Below, piece by piece: positions 10,623 to 20,829 of a stretch of 64,000 nucleotides of DNA. Location of the stretch: positions 30,230,280-30,294,279 of the forward strand of contig OY754970.1 in assembly GCA_963576475.1 (NCBI GenBank). Reading direction: 5' to 3'. Below the pieces are notes generated by a model. The model did no database searches. It was given only the letters and a program-made list of their open reading frames with translations, and was not told where the DNA came from. A program made the position numbers and the translations under genes. Origin of the DNA: Molanna angustata (Eukaryota > Arthropoda > Insecta > Trichoptera > Molannidae). Each line of letters starts with the position of its first letter. Within the stretch, counting starts at the first letter, position 1.

Positions 10623-10992
10623 GGATTCATTTATTTGTTTACTTTGTATGAAATACAATATCAATTGAATCATGCTGAAATTTTTTAACGTGTATTTATT
10701 ATATTATACATATTATAAAAGTCACAGAATTCTAATTTGTCGAGAAGTTAGTTGAAAATTGATTGCGAAATTCCAGTACAGACAGACAAGTAAATTAAAC
10801 GGACGTATTAATGTATAGATACTTAACTGTAATTAAATTTTCTTGGTTCGAGTTCCCGCTGTAGTGCATAGTAAGAAAAAATACCATAAACAAATAGATT
10901 GCATGAAAAACATTTATACCGTCACGGCATATGCCACAGCGTGGGGTAACCAGCGACAGGTATGGGGTGTGCATTACCATAGGAAACTCGAA

Positions 10993-11055
10993 ATATGAGG
11001 TTATCACAAAAACGGCGCTATAAAAATCATCCTAATTTATTTATTTATTTATTAT
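10993..11055. repeat. Short inserted repeat, also present at 17028
   Basis: gaggttatcacaaaaacggc followed by t-rich aatttatttatttatt is absent from other family A copies but recurs at 17028-17085 with the same start. It is probably the end of a retroposed element of unknown type. Confidence 0.55.
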
Positions 11056-11127
11056 TTATGCGTGTAAGCCTCCACACTAATGTCACCGAACATTCAGAAT
11101 GGGTGGTGAACCTAATTGATGAACTAT

Positions 11128-11426
11128 ATATTCGTCCTTTTCCTCATGACTGAGGATAGCGGCTGTAGTCTGTCGCCACACGTATGGCCCGCCTCCATGC
11201 CAATCTGTTTTGGGCTGAACGCAGAGCACCAGTCACCGAATACCCCATTATGGACTTAACCAAATCGCTCCATCTGTTCGGTGAGCGACCACGGGATCTC
11301 CGTCCTTCCACGCTGCCCATCACAACAAGCTTCTCGAGGCAGTCTGGTTCCCTTCTGGCAATGTGTCCAAAGAATTGAAGGATACGTCTGTAACATATCG
11401 TCGACAGACGATCCGCGATCTTCAGC
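11128..11426 (-). mobile_element. Nested RTE-type retrotransposon end with target-site duplication
   Basis: The minus strand encodes FFGHIARREPDCLEKLVV, then GRSPNRWSDLVKSIMG and LAWRRAIRVAT, a typical C-terminal zinc-knuckle-free tail of RTE-like ORF2 proteins. The insert is bounded by tgatgaactat at 11117-11127 and tgatgactat at 11427-11436, a near-identical target duplication. Family A copies elsewhere have a single version of this site. The plus-strand frames of about 65 codons here are shadows of this element. Confidence 0.8.
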
Positions 11427-11489
11427 TGATGACTATGTGAGATGTTATTGTTGCCTATTTTGTTATATTTGTGATTAACCGACTCTTAC

Positions 11490-12130
11490 GGGACACTCGA
11501 AAGCGTTGATAGTAGGAAACAGAACTCTACAAAATCGTAGGAATAATTTTTGTATTATATATTATTTAATATATCGCTTGATTTTCTTCAATGTCATGGG
11601 TAAAAAATATAAAAAAAAATAAAACATTCAAATATTGATCATGTTTCTAACTAACTATATTATGATGTGGGTTATTTTTTTTATAAGATTATTATTATGT
11701 TGTAGGCGTCGTTGGTAGGTACACATTGTTTTTTTTTATACATGTTTTTTGTATCCGTTTTTTACTGTTCTCTTGTTGTTTATCATAATATTGCCAAAAT
11801 AAATATCCATTCATATTTCAACATAAATAATGCGATTTTTTGCTATCATACTTCCCATGGAAGATACGTACTTAAAAAAAATCAAAATGGGACATGTTAT
11901 TTAAATTTTCAATTATAATATATCTCTTGAGATAGTAAAACAATAATTCATGTTAATAATAATAAAATATTAAAAAATCTATTTACTTACATATTACGCA
12001 AAAACGCAAGAGAAAACAAGAGGATAATATAGGTTACAAAAATGAACAACTTATCATTATTTACAATCGAGTAGACTCTACTTACTTAATTTCTTAATGA
12101 TGGACGAAGTTTTTATTTTGTAGAATTCCA
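11490..12130. other. AT-rich stretch without supported features
   Basis: One 68-codon frame at 11712 is Phe/Tyr/Ile-rich and lacks motifs. Nothing else stands out. Confidence 0.5.
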
Positions 12131-12138
12131 TTATAAAT

Positions 12139-12342
12139 TTTGTCCATAATTAATAGTAAACCACTTTTTGATTCTACATGAATTTTATTAAGTGCGATAG
12201 GCTTATTTCGCCTTGTTAGGGCATTTTGTAGTAAATGCCGCAACAAGCTAGTAAATGCCCTATCAAGGCGAAATAGGCCTATCGCACTTAATAAAATTCA
12301 CGTAGAATCAAAAAGTGGTTTACTTTTAATTATAGACATAAC
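12139..12342. mobile_element. 204-bp foldback element (near-perfect palindrome)
   Basis: The left arm (taaaccactttttgattcta, aattttattaagtgcgatag, tttcgccttgttagggcat) is repeated in inverse order on the right with few differences, around a short centre near gcaacaagct. Arms are about 85-90 bp. There is no coding capacity. Single copy in this window. The superfamily is unknown. Confidence 0.85.
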
Positions 12343-12448
12343 CTAATATCCTAATTAAACTTTTACTGCCCATCACGCAATATAAGTTCTTAGTTTTTGT
12401 TCTTTGTCGACCGATGTTATACAAACTACCCACAAAACAATTACATTA

Positions 12449-12648
12449 CACTGAAAAAAAATGTTAAAATTAACCGAACTATACCTAGTGACTACAAAAC
12501 ATTTCGTTTTATGCTACTAAATACTTTGTGCGCTTAACCAAATAGTACCTACAGTCATAAGTCATAAATAGATTGACTTTTATTACTGATAACAAAGGTT
12601 TGGCTAAAAACGCAGGTAGCCAGTTCGGTGGTCATATTTTTTTTTCAT
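12449..12648 (-). mobile_element. ~200-bp MITE (family M2), copy 1
   Basis: Starts with CACTGAAAAAAAATGTTAAA and shares its whole length with the element at 63418-63613, which lies in the opposite orientation. The right terminus is degraded (ttttttttcattt in place of the mirrored end). Shared internal blocks include gtgactacaaaacatttcgt and gataacaaaggtttggctaa. Confidence 0.85.
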
Positions 12649-12668
12649 TTCGGAGTTCGGAGGGCAAA

Positions 12669-12683
12669 CCCCCCCCCCCCCCC
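12669..12683 (+). repeat. Poly-C run of 15
   Basis: Fifteen consecutive C residues follow aaa just beyond the MITE. It is rare in such AT-rich sequence and may be a sequencing-difficult site. Confidence 0.95.
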
Positions 12684-12689
12684 ATCATC

Positions 12690-13660
12690 TCAATATTATT
12701 TTGTTTGAAATATTTTATAATACCTACCTACCTTCGTTTTTAAAATTATTAACTGTGCAGCTTCTTTTTTTTACCTGGTGTCAGTGAATTTTTTTGAAAA
12801 ATTTCAGGTATTATATGAATGATTGAGAAGTGCAAATATAAAAGCATGTATATTTTTAACAATACATTATTAAACAATTTAACATTGTTGATCATTCTTG
12901 TTTTTAGCGTGATTTTAAAAGAGTGCTTATAACTAATTACTCATTGTTTTTTAAGAACATAGGTTCTGTTTCCACTATAAAATATTTAAACATGACTATG
13001 CTATTATTGCAATCCGTAGCATCGTGTGCAGAATGTTTAACTACGAGTAGTCCTAACATCCCGAGGAAGAAAAGAGCGCATCGATAAACATGAATTGTAT
13101 AAAAAAATACCACAATGTTAACACCGAATATAATTGGTATCTACCTACCTAACAAGTTGCATCCCGCGATTTTTGTTCACGGAAGTAGAATAAATTCTAC
13201 AGTACATTCATTTATTAAAAATACTAGATAGCGGAAAAATATAGCGGATTTTGATAGAACCAATTTTCTATATAAAATGGGAATTCATTCCAGTGGCGTA
13301 TAGAAAAATAAAATACTGATATTTTTGAAAAAAACAATATTTATTTTATATAATGCGCAAAAATACATACTTTTTAATAAAACAATATAATTGTTAAAAA
13401 TATCTCAACAATGCGTTTTTACGAAAAAATATTAGAAAAATATTTTGTAAGAGCATGTATTATTTTACAGGTTCAATACATTAAAAAAAATACTGAAATT
13501 ATAAATGGTAATAATTGTCTGAATATATAAACATATACAATTTTTATTAAATTAATAATCATTGAATAACGCATATAAAAAAAAATAGTACAGATATATG
13601 AGAAACATGAGTGAATGAATGATGAATGAATAATAGTATATTTCCAACAGTATAAATATT
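12690..13660. other. AT-rich stretch without supported features
   Basis: No frame, tRNA box or repeat was recognised, except for a word tatagcgga at about 13240 that is similar to the repeated motif near 14840-15030. Confidence 0.5.
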
Positions 13661-13666
13661 ATTATT

Positions 13667-14270
13667 ATGGCAGGAAACAGAGTGAATGGAGCACTTAGAC
13701 CAGTTATGAATGATCGCAACATATCAAGAGACGCTAAAGTTGCCATTCATAACGCAATCGTAGTGCCAACCCTGACGTATGCAAGTGAGACCTGGACATG
13801 GCAGAAGTCGCACGAAAGCAGAATAAATGCAGTTGAAATGAGATCGCTTAGAAGAATTTGTAACAGAACGATGTATGATAGAGTTCGGAATGAAGATACA
13901 AGGAAAGAATGTAAGATAAAGAAAGATGTAATTAACAGAATGAAAGTTAACACATTGAGATGGTTTGGCCACTTGGGGAGAATGAACGAAGAACGCCTGA
14001 CGAAGAAAATATACAAAGCTGACAGGAACGGAATAAGAGGTCGCGGGCGCCCAAGAAAAGGATGGCACGACCATGTAAACGATATTTTGAAAGATGGAAA
14101 TGTAAGAAGCATGAACAACAGACGAACATGTATAAGACGATGTATGAATGTTGATGAGGCGATGAATGTGTGTCAAGATAGAAAAATGTGGCGTTCGGTT
14201 CTCTCTGCCTACCCCGTGAGGGACATGGCGTGATGGTATGTATGTATGTATGTATGTATGTATGTATAAA
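13667..14270 (+). mobile_element. 5'-truncated RTE-type retrotransposon with intact ORF2 C-terminus and ATGT tail
   Basis: A 188-codon frame starts within the thumb/connection region (GNRVNGALRPVMNDRNIS, then VPTLTYASETWTW) and continues LRRICNRTMYDRVRNED, NTLRWFGHLGRMNEERL, RGRGRPRKGWHDHVNDIL, and ends MWRSVLSAYPVRDMA with a TGA at 14231-14233. The LRWFGH-RM and GRGRPRK blocks are characteristic of the C-terminal part of RTE-like endonuclease/reverse transcriptases. The stop is followed at once by tggtatgtatg and seven ATGT units, the simple-sequence tail expected for RTE. The endonuclease and catalytic reverse-transcriptase motifs are missing. GC content and codon use differ clearly from the flanking DNA, and the frame is unbroken, so this is one of the youngest insertions here. 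Two other ends (19515 and 60853, minus) belong to the same family. Confidence 0.9.
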
Positions 14271-14481
14271 TATTATTACAAAAGAACAAAAATACATTTT
14301 TTTACTTTATACCTAATTACAAATTTTACAATTAATATTATGTGAAAATATAAATTTTATAATTCTAAAATAAAAATTTATAATTCTATGAAAAAAATAA
14401 TCAATTTTTTCAAATAAAAACCAGGTAGGTAATTTCGACTGAAGTTGTACAAATATGTGTCGAAGAAACATTGTGTAAATA

Positions 14482-14712
14482 TTATGCGTGCAGATTAATA
14501 AAATTGCATTTCACGAAGCGATGTTTATCAGTCACTCTATCCAAATTATGTTGTACACCACTGGAAAAAAACTGCTTCAATAGTGAATTTCGCTTAAAAA
14601 ATGACAAAGTTTACATACCGTTTTTTGCGTTGTTTATTAACTTTCCAGTTTTCTGGTTGTCTTATCTTTTTCCTTCCTTTGTTTTCTCCACATTTACTAG
14701 TTCGTCACTCAT
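14482..14712 (-). pseudogene. Possible two-exon gene fragment with an RQPENWK motif, broken
   Basis: On the minus strand an ATG at 14712 starts MSDELVNVEKTKEGK and stops. In another frame the same segment reads SKCGENKGRKKIRQPENWKV and NKQRKKR up to a good donor (cg/gtatgt at 14618). After a 58-bp intron-like gap with a pyrimidine tract and tttttccag, a second open segment (14560 to 14482) reads GVQHNLDRVTDKHRFVKC and ends in TAA. The joint is in phase. A basic region with R/K-R-PENWK-N--K is familiar from multicopy uncharacterised insect proteins, which is why I flag it. The frame conflict near the start means it is either a pseudogene or missing an upstream exon. The plus-strand 93-codon frame across it is a shadow. 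Confidence 0.35.
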
Positions 14713-14835
14713 TTTAAAACAATTAAACTGCAAAACTTTAAGAGAACTATAAACACGGCTTCTGTAAGTAAACAACAAATTTGTACTGGCGGCCATTTTA
14801 AAATTTGTGAAATACTCGCCTCGTATTGGTCGACT

Positions 14836-15032
14836 GAGTTATAGCGGATTTCGAACGACATATTCAGTGATATAGCGGGAATCGTTTCTTATCTTCATTT
14901 TATATCAATTTCAGTGTACAAACAAAGCGTATTTCGAAAGAAAACAATATTTAGAGTCATAGAATTTTTGATTCCGAATCCAACGACATACATAACTCGA
15001 TTTTGGTTAAAATGTGTTATAGCGGATTTCGA
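14836..15032 (-). promoter_or_regulatory. Repeated motif upstream of the RQPENWK fragment
   Basis: The 17-mer ttatagcggatttcgaa occurs exactly at about 14839 and 15014, with a related tatagcggga-tcg at about 14872. They lie on the 5' side of the minus-strand fragment at 14482-14712. They could be binding sites or remnants of a local duplication. No function can be shown. Confidence 0.3.
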
Positions 15033-15059
15033 AACTCAGCGACTCATTTGACCTGTTTA

Positions 15060-15112
15060 AGAGGGTGGACTATCCTGGGAGGGGGAGGTACAACTGTCTT
15101 TCCATATTTCGT
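15060..15112 (-). repeat. Short fragment of the RTE-like GRPAKRW segment
   Basis: gagggtggactatcctggga and the following actgtctttccat match the repeat unit of the tandem array at 32850 and, more loosely, the antisense RTE remnant at 59390. Confidence 0.5.
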
Positions 15113-15119
15113 GTCTTAT

Positions 15120-16630
15120 GAAAATATTAAAACATATTATTTTATTCGTGTTTTTGATGGCATTTTTGATCATACAAAAATAAGCTGTTGGCTACAAATA
15201 ATTGGCAACTGATAAAGTGATAATACGATGTTTAAATAATTTATTTTAATATTTTATTTTAAGCAATCTATAATAAGTTTTGGAAAACTATGCGTATATT
15301 TCATTAAATATTCCATAGGGAGAATTGAAGTATTTCTGTCTCGCTCTATCTCCTTCACAATCTCTCACCGCACTCTTCTTGTCGACATCCGTAGTTTTGC
15401 TTATATTTATTTTATTTATTTATTTTTATATTTTGTAATCCATTCAATTACAAGAACATTGGTTACCAGTAACGTTAATTAAAAGAATACATGTATTATA
15501 AAAACCAATAAAATGCTAACAAGAGTCATTGGAGTCACATGGATGTATCCACTCTACTAAGCCCAACTAATAGTTTTTATATCCATCTTTATTCTATTGC
15601 ATGAGGTTTTTTGAATTTTGAATTTGTTTCATACTTTTCTTGTAAAATTAGTTTTAGTAAAACCCTTTTTTATTTTTTTTATTGTAAGTAACTAAAAAAC
15701 TTCAAGGCCTATCAAGTAGATTTTTACTTCAATCGAAAGAGAATATGAAAATCTACCGGCTGAGTTAATAACTATTTTAAGAACTATTCTAGCTATTTAA
15801 TAAAAACTCTAAATTTTATTATTTTAGCACGATAAAATGTTGTATATCACATATCAGGTGATATACAATATTTTTTCATGTTTCATACATTATAATACAA
15901 TTTAGCGTGCATTATTGCGTACATTCGTATACCCTGGGTATACAGTGGCCTTAATTATAGTATTATACATTTTTTTCTACTTTATCAACTCATATTGTAC
16001 GTACATCAGATATTTTTATATTTGTAAAAAGGATTTTTAATAAATAAATAAATAAATAATTTGGAGTTATAAGCGCATGTAAAAAATGCAATTACTGATG
16101 TGTACGTATTACGTTATTATGATGTAATCGTCATTATTTGTCTATCATTACGCATGACCTTTGTAGTCAACGTCCGCATGACAGCGCATAAGAAAAATAT
16201 CTACCTAGAGTCGACTGTAATTTTCTGACTTCCTCTATGTAGTCTTGGCGCAAGTTTCTCAGAAATACATTAAAGTCTCATCATCAATGGGATCACGTAA
16301 GGCGACCGAGCTTCTACTTCTGCTATTCGTGGAAATGATAACAAAAAAATACCTATACACACACACACATTAATATTGTTTGGGTGCAAAGAACTCGGCC
16401 AAAAATTGATTACGTAATGTTATCACGCAACGAGGTCAGGCCCGAGTGTTATGACATAACCGCATTGAAGGCATCTATAGGAGTAAAATGAAGGCACCTA
16501 CTTACATTGCAATGTATGTAATCTTGTTACGTAACAAGTGAACATGCTCTTGTTTTTTTGGGTAAATCCCTTGTGGATTGATTTTTATACAAGTTCATGA
16601 ATGATTTTTAATAGAATACATACACACATA
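15120..16630. other. AT-rich stretch with one small hairpin
   Basis: Contains an 11-bp perfect stem (ttgtatatcac and its complement) around a 7-base loop at 15840-15868, and simple aaat repeats near 16041. No gene or transposon end was recognised. Confidence 0.55.
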
Positions 16631-16635
16631 TTATA

Positions 16636-16690
16636 TGTGAACTCGAATACGAACCCTGCCTTGACCGATTTTAGTCACCTATAACAATCA
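16636..16690 (+). mobile_element. Degraded fragment of the Thr-like SINE
   Basis: gaaccctgccttgaccgatt followed by cacctataac matches the end of the tRNA-like head and the start of the body of the SINE at 940 and 55064. Confidence 0.5.
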
Positions 16691-16784
16691 TTTGTTTATT
16701 CTTGTTGTAGGTTATGTATGTAGAGTAAGTTATATTATGTTCTTGTTACATGACCTATCCTTTTTTAATACTATATTTTTGTGG

Positions 16785-16832
16785 TACCAGGATCGAACCC
16801 GATTGTCAAACGACCAAGCCATTCGTATATTT
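16785..16832 (-). mobile_element. tRNA-like SINE head fragment
   Basis: The minus strand reads aatggcttggtcgtttgaca and then atcgggttcgatcctggtac, an A-box-like and a good B-box-like segment at tRNA spacing. No body was identified. Confidence 0.45.
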
Positions 16833-17027
16833 AGACATTATTTATTTATTTATTTGTACAATATACGGCGTAAGCCATTTACTTGTTACAATACTAAAAA
16901 TAATTAATTACAAACAAAGATAAAACAGATGAAAATATAGAAGCAAGTAAAAATATTGACACATATAAAAATATAGAAATATTATTGATTTCAAAGTCTT
17001 ACACAAACATTCGAAGCGCCCTTGAGG

Positions 17028-17085
17028 TGAGGTTATCACAAAAAAACGGCTCTTTAAAACTCATCCCAGTTTATTATTAACAACC
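17028..17085. repeat. Second copy of the gaggttatcac repeat
   Basis: Shares gaggttatcacaaaaa and the following acggc-ct-t-aaa-tcatcc with 10993-11055. Just upstream, gcgcccttgaggtga recurs in inverted form at 54658. Confidence 0.5.
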
Positions 17086-17099
17086 TTTACATCCCAGTC

Positions 17100-17740
17100 A
17101 TCCCAGTTAACAACACTTTTAAATCACTTATTTCATCACGAAAGTAGTGTTGGACTGGTTTTGTAAAAAATTGTTTCTCTTTGAACCTTGATGATGCCTA
17201 GTCGCCTCAGCGAAAACATTCGGTCATAAAACAACCAATTTGTGAAAAAAATACTTTTTCTATTTTATTTGTTAATTTTCAAATCCATCTCCACTCTGTC
17301 GACACAGAAACATTGGAAAATTTTTTTGAGGTAGTATTTTTTCTATTTACCTATGAGGCATTTATGATGTAACAATAGGGTAGGTCTTAAACCGCATCAT
17401 AGAAGGGAAACCCTTCGCTGTTCGTTGGGAAGCCTCACTTGTGCCCTGTCTATCATTTTCATCATTTACTTCTTTCACAGTCTTTGTTGATCTGTGCACC
17501 TTGCGGTCTTCATTCTATCATGAACCGGTATCTGTACAATACAACATTACTACATTATCTACTTATTGTGGTCAATCTTCAACGATCATCATTCGTAAAA
17601 CACAATGTGTGGTTTCTATTGTATCGTTCATTTAAATTTTATCAAATTACACATTCAAAGTCTATAGGAAACAGAATTTTAGATCAATCTCTATCTCACA
17701 AATTATTTTATTTATTTTTTGGTTTAGGAAGCCTTTAACA
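17100..17740. other. Stretch with 99-codon frame, not supported
   Basis: The frame at 17439 is Leu/His/Tyr-rich, overlaps another frame and has no motif. No repeat copy was recognised. Confidence 0.5.
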
Positions 17741-17924
17741 CTTATATTAGTTTTTCCTTTCGTTCACGCCTGTTTTGAGTCTGTTCAGGGCTTTCCAACA
17801 CCCGTGTGGGAGTTGATGTCCGATTTCGAGTTCCGGTTGGCGAATATATTGTCTAATGACAATACAACTTACCTGTTTTTCCATCCCAGAAGTCAGAATA
17901 AAAGGAAAGCACGGATGAGAATGA

Positions 17925-17998
17925 GGCAAAACGGTGTGTACGGATAGAATAGACTGTCCTTCGGCTTTCTTTGCCTACCCTTATTAGGGAAATATGTG
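17925..17998 (+). repeat. Probable RTE 3'-end remnant
   Basis: gtcctt-cggctttctttgcctaccc followed by ttattagggaaatatg resembles the last 60 bp of the RTE end at 14170-14230 (gttctctctgcctacccc, gtgagggacatgg). The tail is lost. Confidence 0.4.
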
Positions 17999-18120
17999 TT
18001 TTTTTGTATATAAAATAGGAAACCATCGAGTATCTACTAGATCCTTTTTAATTAAATTCACATGTCTGTATACCGGAAACTATTTTTAACTTACTTCCAA
18101 CTTAGAGCTCTGAAAATTTG

Positions 18121-18292
18121 TGGTCCGACCGGCGAAATCAAAACCCTCACGATTACCCATATCATGGATATAATTATTATATGGAGTTATATGATATCTT
18201 TAGATGTCATAGAACTCCATATGATAATTATCCATGATATGGGTAATCACGAGGGTTTTGATTTCGCCGGTTGGACCAGACTTGCCCCCCAG
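18121..18292. mobile_element. Foldback MITE M1, copy with left tip missing
   Basis: A nearly perfect palindrome: gaccggcgaaatcaaaaccc, gattacccatatcatggata and taattattatatggagtt are mirrored after the centre near gatatctttagatgtcat, down to the terminal ccagacttgccccccag. The whole unit can fold into one long hairpin. Confidence 0.9.
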
Positions 18293-18478
18293 AATTGGTG
18301 TATTACCGATGATTATGTATGTTGAATATTTTTTCAGATTAATTATTTTGATATTTTGACAATATTGAACAATTTCTTATTTCGTACAAAAATTATAAAT
18401 AATCTCCCAATCACTGTTTAAGAGGGTTTCTCAGAATATTGTCAATAGATTCTGTGAGTTACGACTTATTGCACTAAA

Positions 18479-18668
18479 CCTGGGGGGCAAGTCTGGTCCT
18501 ACCGGTGAAATCAAAACCCTCGTGAATACCCATATCATAGATATAATTATTATATGGAGATCTATAGTATCTTTAGATGTCATTGAACTCCATATGATAA
18601 TTATATCCATGATTTGGGTAATCACTAGGGTTTTGATTTCGCCGTTCGGACCAGACTTGGCCTCCAGG
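18479..18668. mobile_element. Foldback MITE M1, complete 190-bp copy
   Basis: Both terminal repeats are present, CCTGGGGGGCAAGTCTGGTC at 18479 and its slightly altered complement ending CTCCAGG at 18668. It lies only 186 bp from the previous copy, in the same layout. No transposase is encoded. Confidence 0.92.
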
Positions 18669-18669
18669 A

Positions 18670-19500
18670 GTATTTTTATGAATTTGTTTTTGCATTATTT
18701 TTTTTTATTATGTTCTTGTGAAATATACCTATAAATTTGTTCCGAACCTTTGTACGTACTATCATATTTGGTTTATACTCCGTACGTTTATTACTAACGA
18801 ATCTAGTCGAGTCCGTGCGGTTTGAAATATTAATAAGTTCATAATGCGGGGAACTCACTAAACCACACTTCATTGATACTTACTTCTTTGTCTGACTCTT
18901 GACTACATAATATAGTGGTACTTGGTGTGTGGATGTACCTTTATCCCGACCACGTGTGTGGCTTAACTCGGAATTTAGCCACGGCTGGCTGTGGTTTCGT
19001 TGAGATTATATTTTTTACCCTCATACCGGTACAAGTATGCATGCGTGTACATATTGGAGCAAGACAAGTACATACATGCTGTATATACGCGATTATTTGC
19101 ACTACACTTACGCACGTCTGCCGGCTGGATGTGCGGGGCCCGATCCACCGCAGGTTCAAATGGTGCAGTCACGCAAGGCGCAAAGACATTTGGAGCGCCA
19201 AATATCATAAAAATAAATCTGAGAGAAAAACAAAAATGTATTTTTGAATTGCATATATTTTCGGTAACACAGTAGAATTTCATTTTATAAATGTAATTAT
19301 AAATGTTTTGAAATAACATTATTGTAGTACCTACATATAGTTGGTGTTTAAGAGTATTTTTAGTGCCTCTGAGGATGCTATATGGACTCCCCTTTGTGGA
19401 ATAACAATGTGTTTTTGAATATTTTTTTACCTACTATAATTAAAAAAAACACGTGTTGATAGGTTTAGTTAAAATTCATTTAGATTTTTTTTAATTTTTC
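18670..19500. other. Mixed-composition stretch, no gene supported
   Basis: Four frames of 72-114 codons overlap on both strands between 18915 and 19319, in a locally GC-richer patch. Because they all arise from the same patch and show no domain, none is called. Confidence 0.5.
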
Positions 19501-19514
19501 TTTTAAAATAAAAT

Positions 19515-19628
19515 ATACATACATACATACCATCACGCCATCTTGACACACATTCATCGCCTCATCAACATTCATACATCGTCTTATAAACGTTCGTCTG
19601 TTGTTCACGCTTCTTACGCTTCTTAAAT
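19515..19628 (-). mobile_element. RTE end remnant, same family as 13667
   Basis: The minus strand matches 14100-14260: the Cys/Arg-rich codons around cgtttataagacgatgtatg, aatgttgatgaggcgatga and atgtgtgtcaag, then atggcgtgatggtatgtatg with an ATGT tail. About 60 bp just before the stop are deleted. Confidence 0.8.
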
Positions 19629-19639
19629 AAAATATATGT

Positions 19640-20165
19640 TTTTCTAAAATAAGATAAGTTAATGTATTTGGCAGAAACTTTGTGGTGGTCCATGATTAAA
19701 AAATACTGAGGTACAAATAGTAGGTATACCTGCATATTTTTTTCTAATAACATTCAAAGGAAAGGGGAGAGGAATCTAAATTTGGTGTGACGGGCGCCGA
19801 AGGCTGTAGATTCGGCCCTGATGGTGTGTAATATAGCTCGCACTTACATTTTATATACCTACACATAATACTACCTACATACCTTCAACACAAAACAGCA
19901 TAATAATATTATTGACGTATCCCGCTCACTCGCCGTACGAACGTATGTCAAGCAGGAACGCGTTGCGCATGGTCATGGTATATGGTGTGTGTTGTGTGTA
20001 AAGAACTCCACTCGGCCGCCATCTTGGTTGGTGAATGGCGCGCAGGATGATCCCGTATGACAACATGCAGAAACAAATAATAATATGTTGTGGGTAATGT
20101 GTGCTCTCTGGTACGTAATGTCGATCGATATTTTGGGATGGTCCTATGTACATACATATAATTTG
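19640..20165. other. No recognised feature
   Basis: Two overlapping minus-strand frames near 19926-20210 (94 and 86 codons) share the same DNA and have no motifs. Confidence 0.5.
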
Positions 20166-20170
20166 AAGTT

Positions 20171-20552
20171 CGCTCAGCATGAAACGATAGATTATCGGAC
20201 AGTTGCACAAATATTTAAGAGTATTTACTTGATTACACCTGACTTTCGGAGAGACTTACCCTGATGCCCGCTCAGCATGTTGTAACGATAGATTATCGGA
20301 CAGTTGCACAAATACTTACAGCATTTACTTGATTACACCCGGGGGCAAGTCTGGTCAACAGGCGGAATCAAAACCATCCATGTTTACTCATATAATGGAT
20401 ATAATTATATCTTGTGGAGTTCTATAACATTTTAAGATATTTGCCCTCTTGATTTTGGGAGAGACCTACCTACACGCTATACCTGATGCCCGGTTAGCAT
20501 GTAACGATCGAGTATTGAACATTACACAGACGGTATTTACTTGATTACATCT
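20171..20552 (+). repeat. Three diverged tandem units of about 105 bp, with a MITE between units 2 and 3
   Basis: cgctcagcatg, aacgatagattatcggacag, ttgcacaaatac and atttacttgattaca recur at 20171, 20270 and, more diverged, 20485. The unit also holds gggagagac-tacc. A partial foldback MITE sits between the second and third units. Confidence 0.75.
20338..20443. mobile_element. Left half of foldback MITE M1
   Basis: Starts cccgggggcaagtctggtca and runs to taattatatcttgtggagtt, then breaks off after the centre. The right arm is missing. Confidence 0.8.
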
Positions 20553-20592
20553 CCATATAATTTATAACTTTTAATTTTAAATATCTTTTGTT

Positions 20593-20800
20593 AGCCTTTG
20601 TTGCTCAGTTTGTTGGGTATCTGACTACTGATCCAAGGGTCCCGGTTTCGATCCCGGTGGAGACACAGTTTTTGATTGAGTTTTCTGTCTGGATCTGTGA
20701 GACGATTAATATCGTAAGTCTTCAGATTGTGGCAACTTGTTATTGGGTGCGTGTTAAATAATTATTTGATTTACATAGTACCTGTTAATTGCCCGAGACT
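20593..20800 (+). mobile_element. tRNA-derived SINE, family S2
   Basis: Head with ttgctcagtttgttgggtat and B box ggtttcgatcccgg, followed by the full S2 body (gagacacagttttt, ggatctgtgagacgatta, ggcaacttgttattgggtgc) and the end tgttaattgcccgag. Confidence 0.85.
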
Positions 20801-20829
20801 GTACATAAAATTAATAAAATATGTAAATA

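Larger units (their letters stand above)
10910..11480 (+). repeat. Interspersed repeat family A, copy 3, interrupted twice
   Basis: Family A blocks are in order but separated by two insertions: about 60 bp near 10993-11055 and a 299-bp minus-strand retroelement end at 11128-11426. Outside these, the copy resembles copies 1 and 2 and ends with tgtgagatgttattgttgcc at 11436-11455. Confidence 0.8.

Noticed and set aside
13724..14297. Three overlapping minus-strand frames of 116-150 codons
   Set aside because: They are antisense shadows of the RTE-type ORF2 end on the plus strand, which has clear family motifs.
18915..19319. Cluster of 72-114-codon frames on both strands
   Set aside because: Mutually overlapping frames in a GC-richer patch with no domain, splice site or start context.
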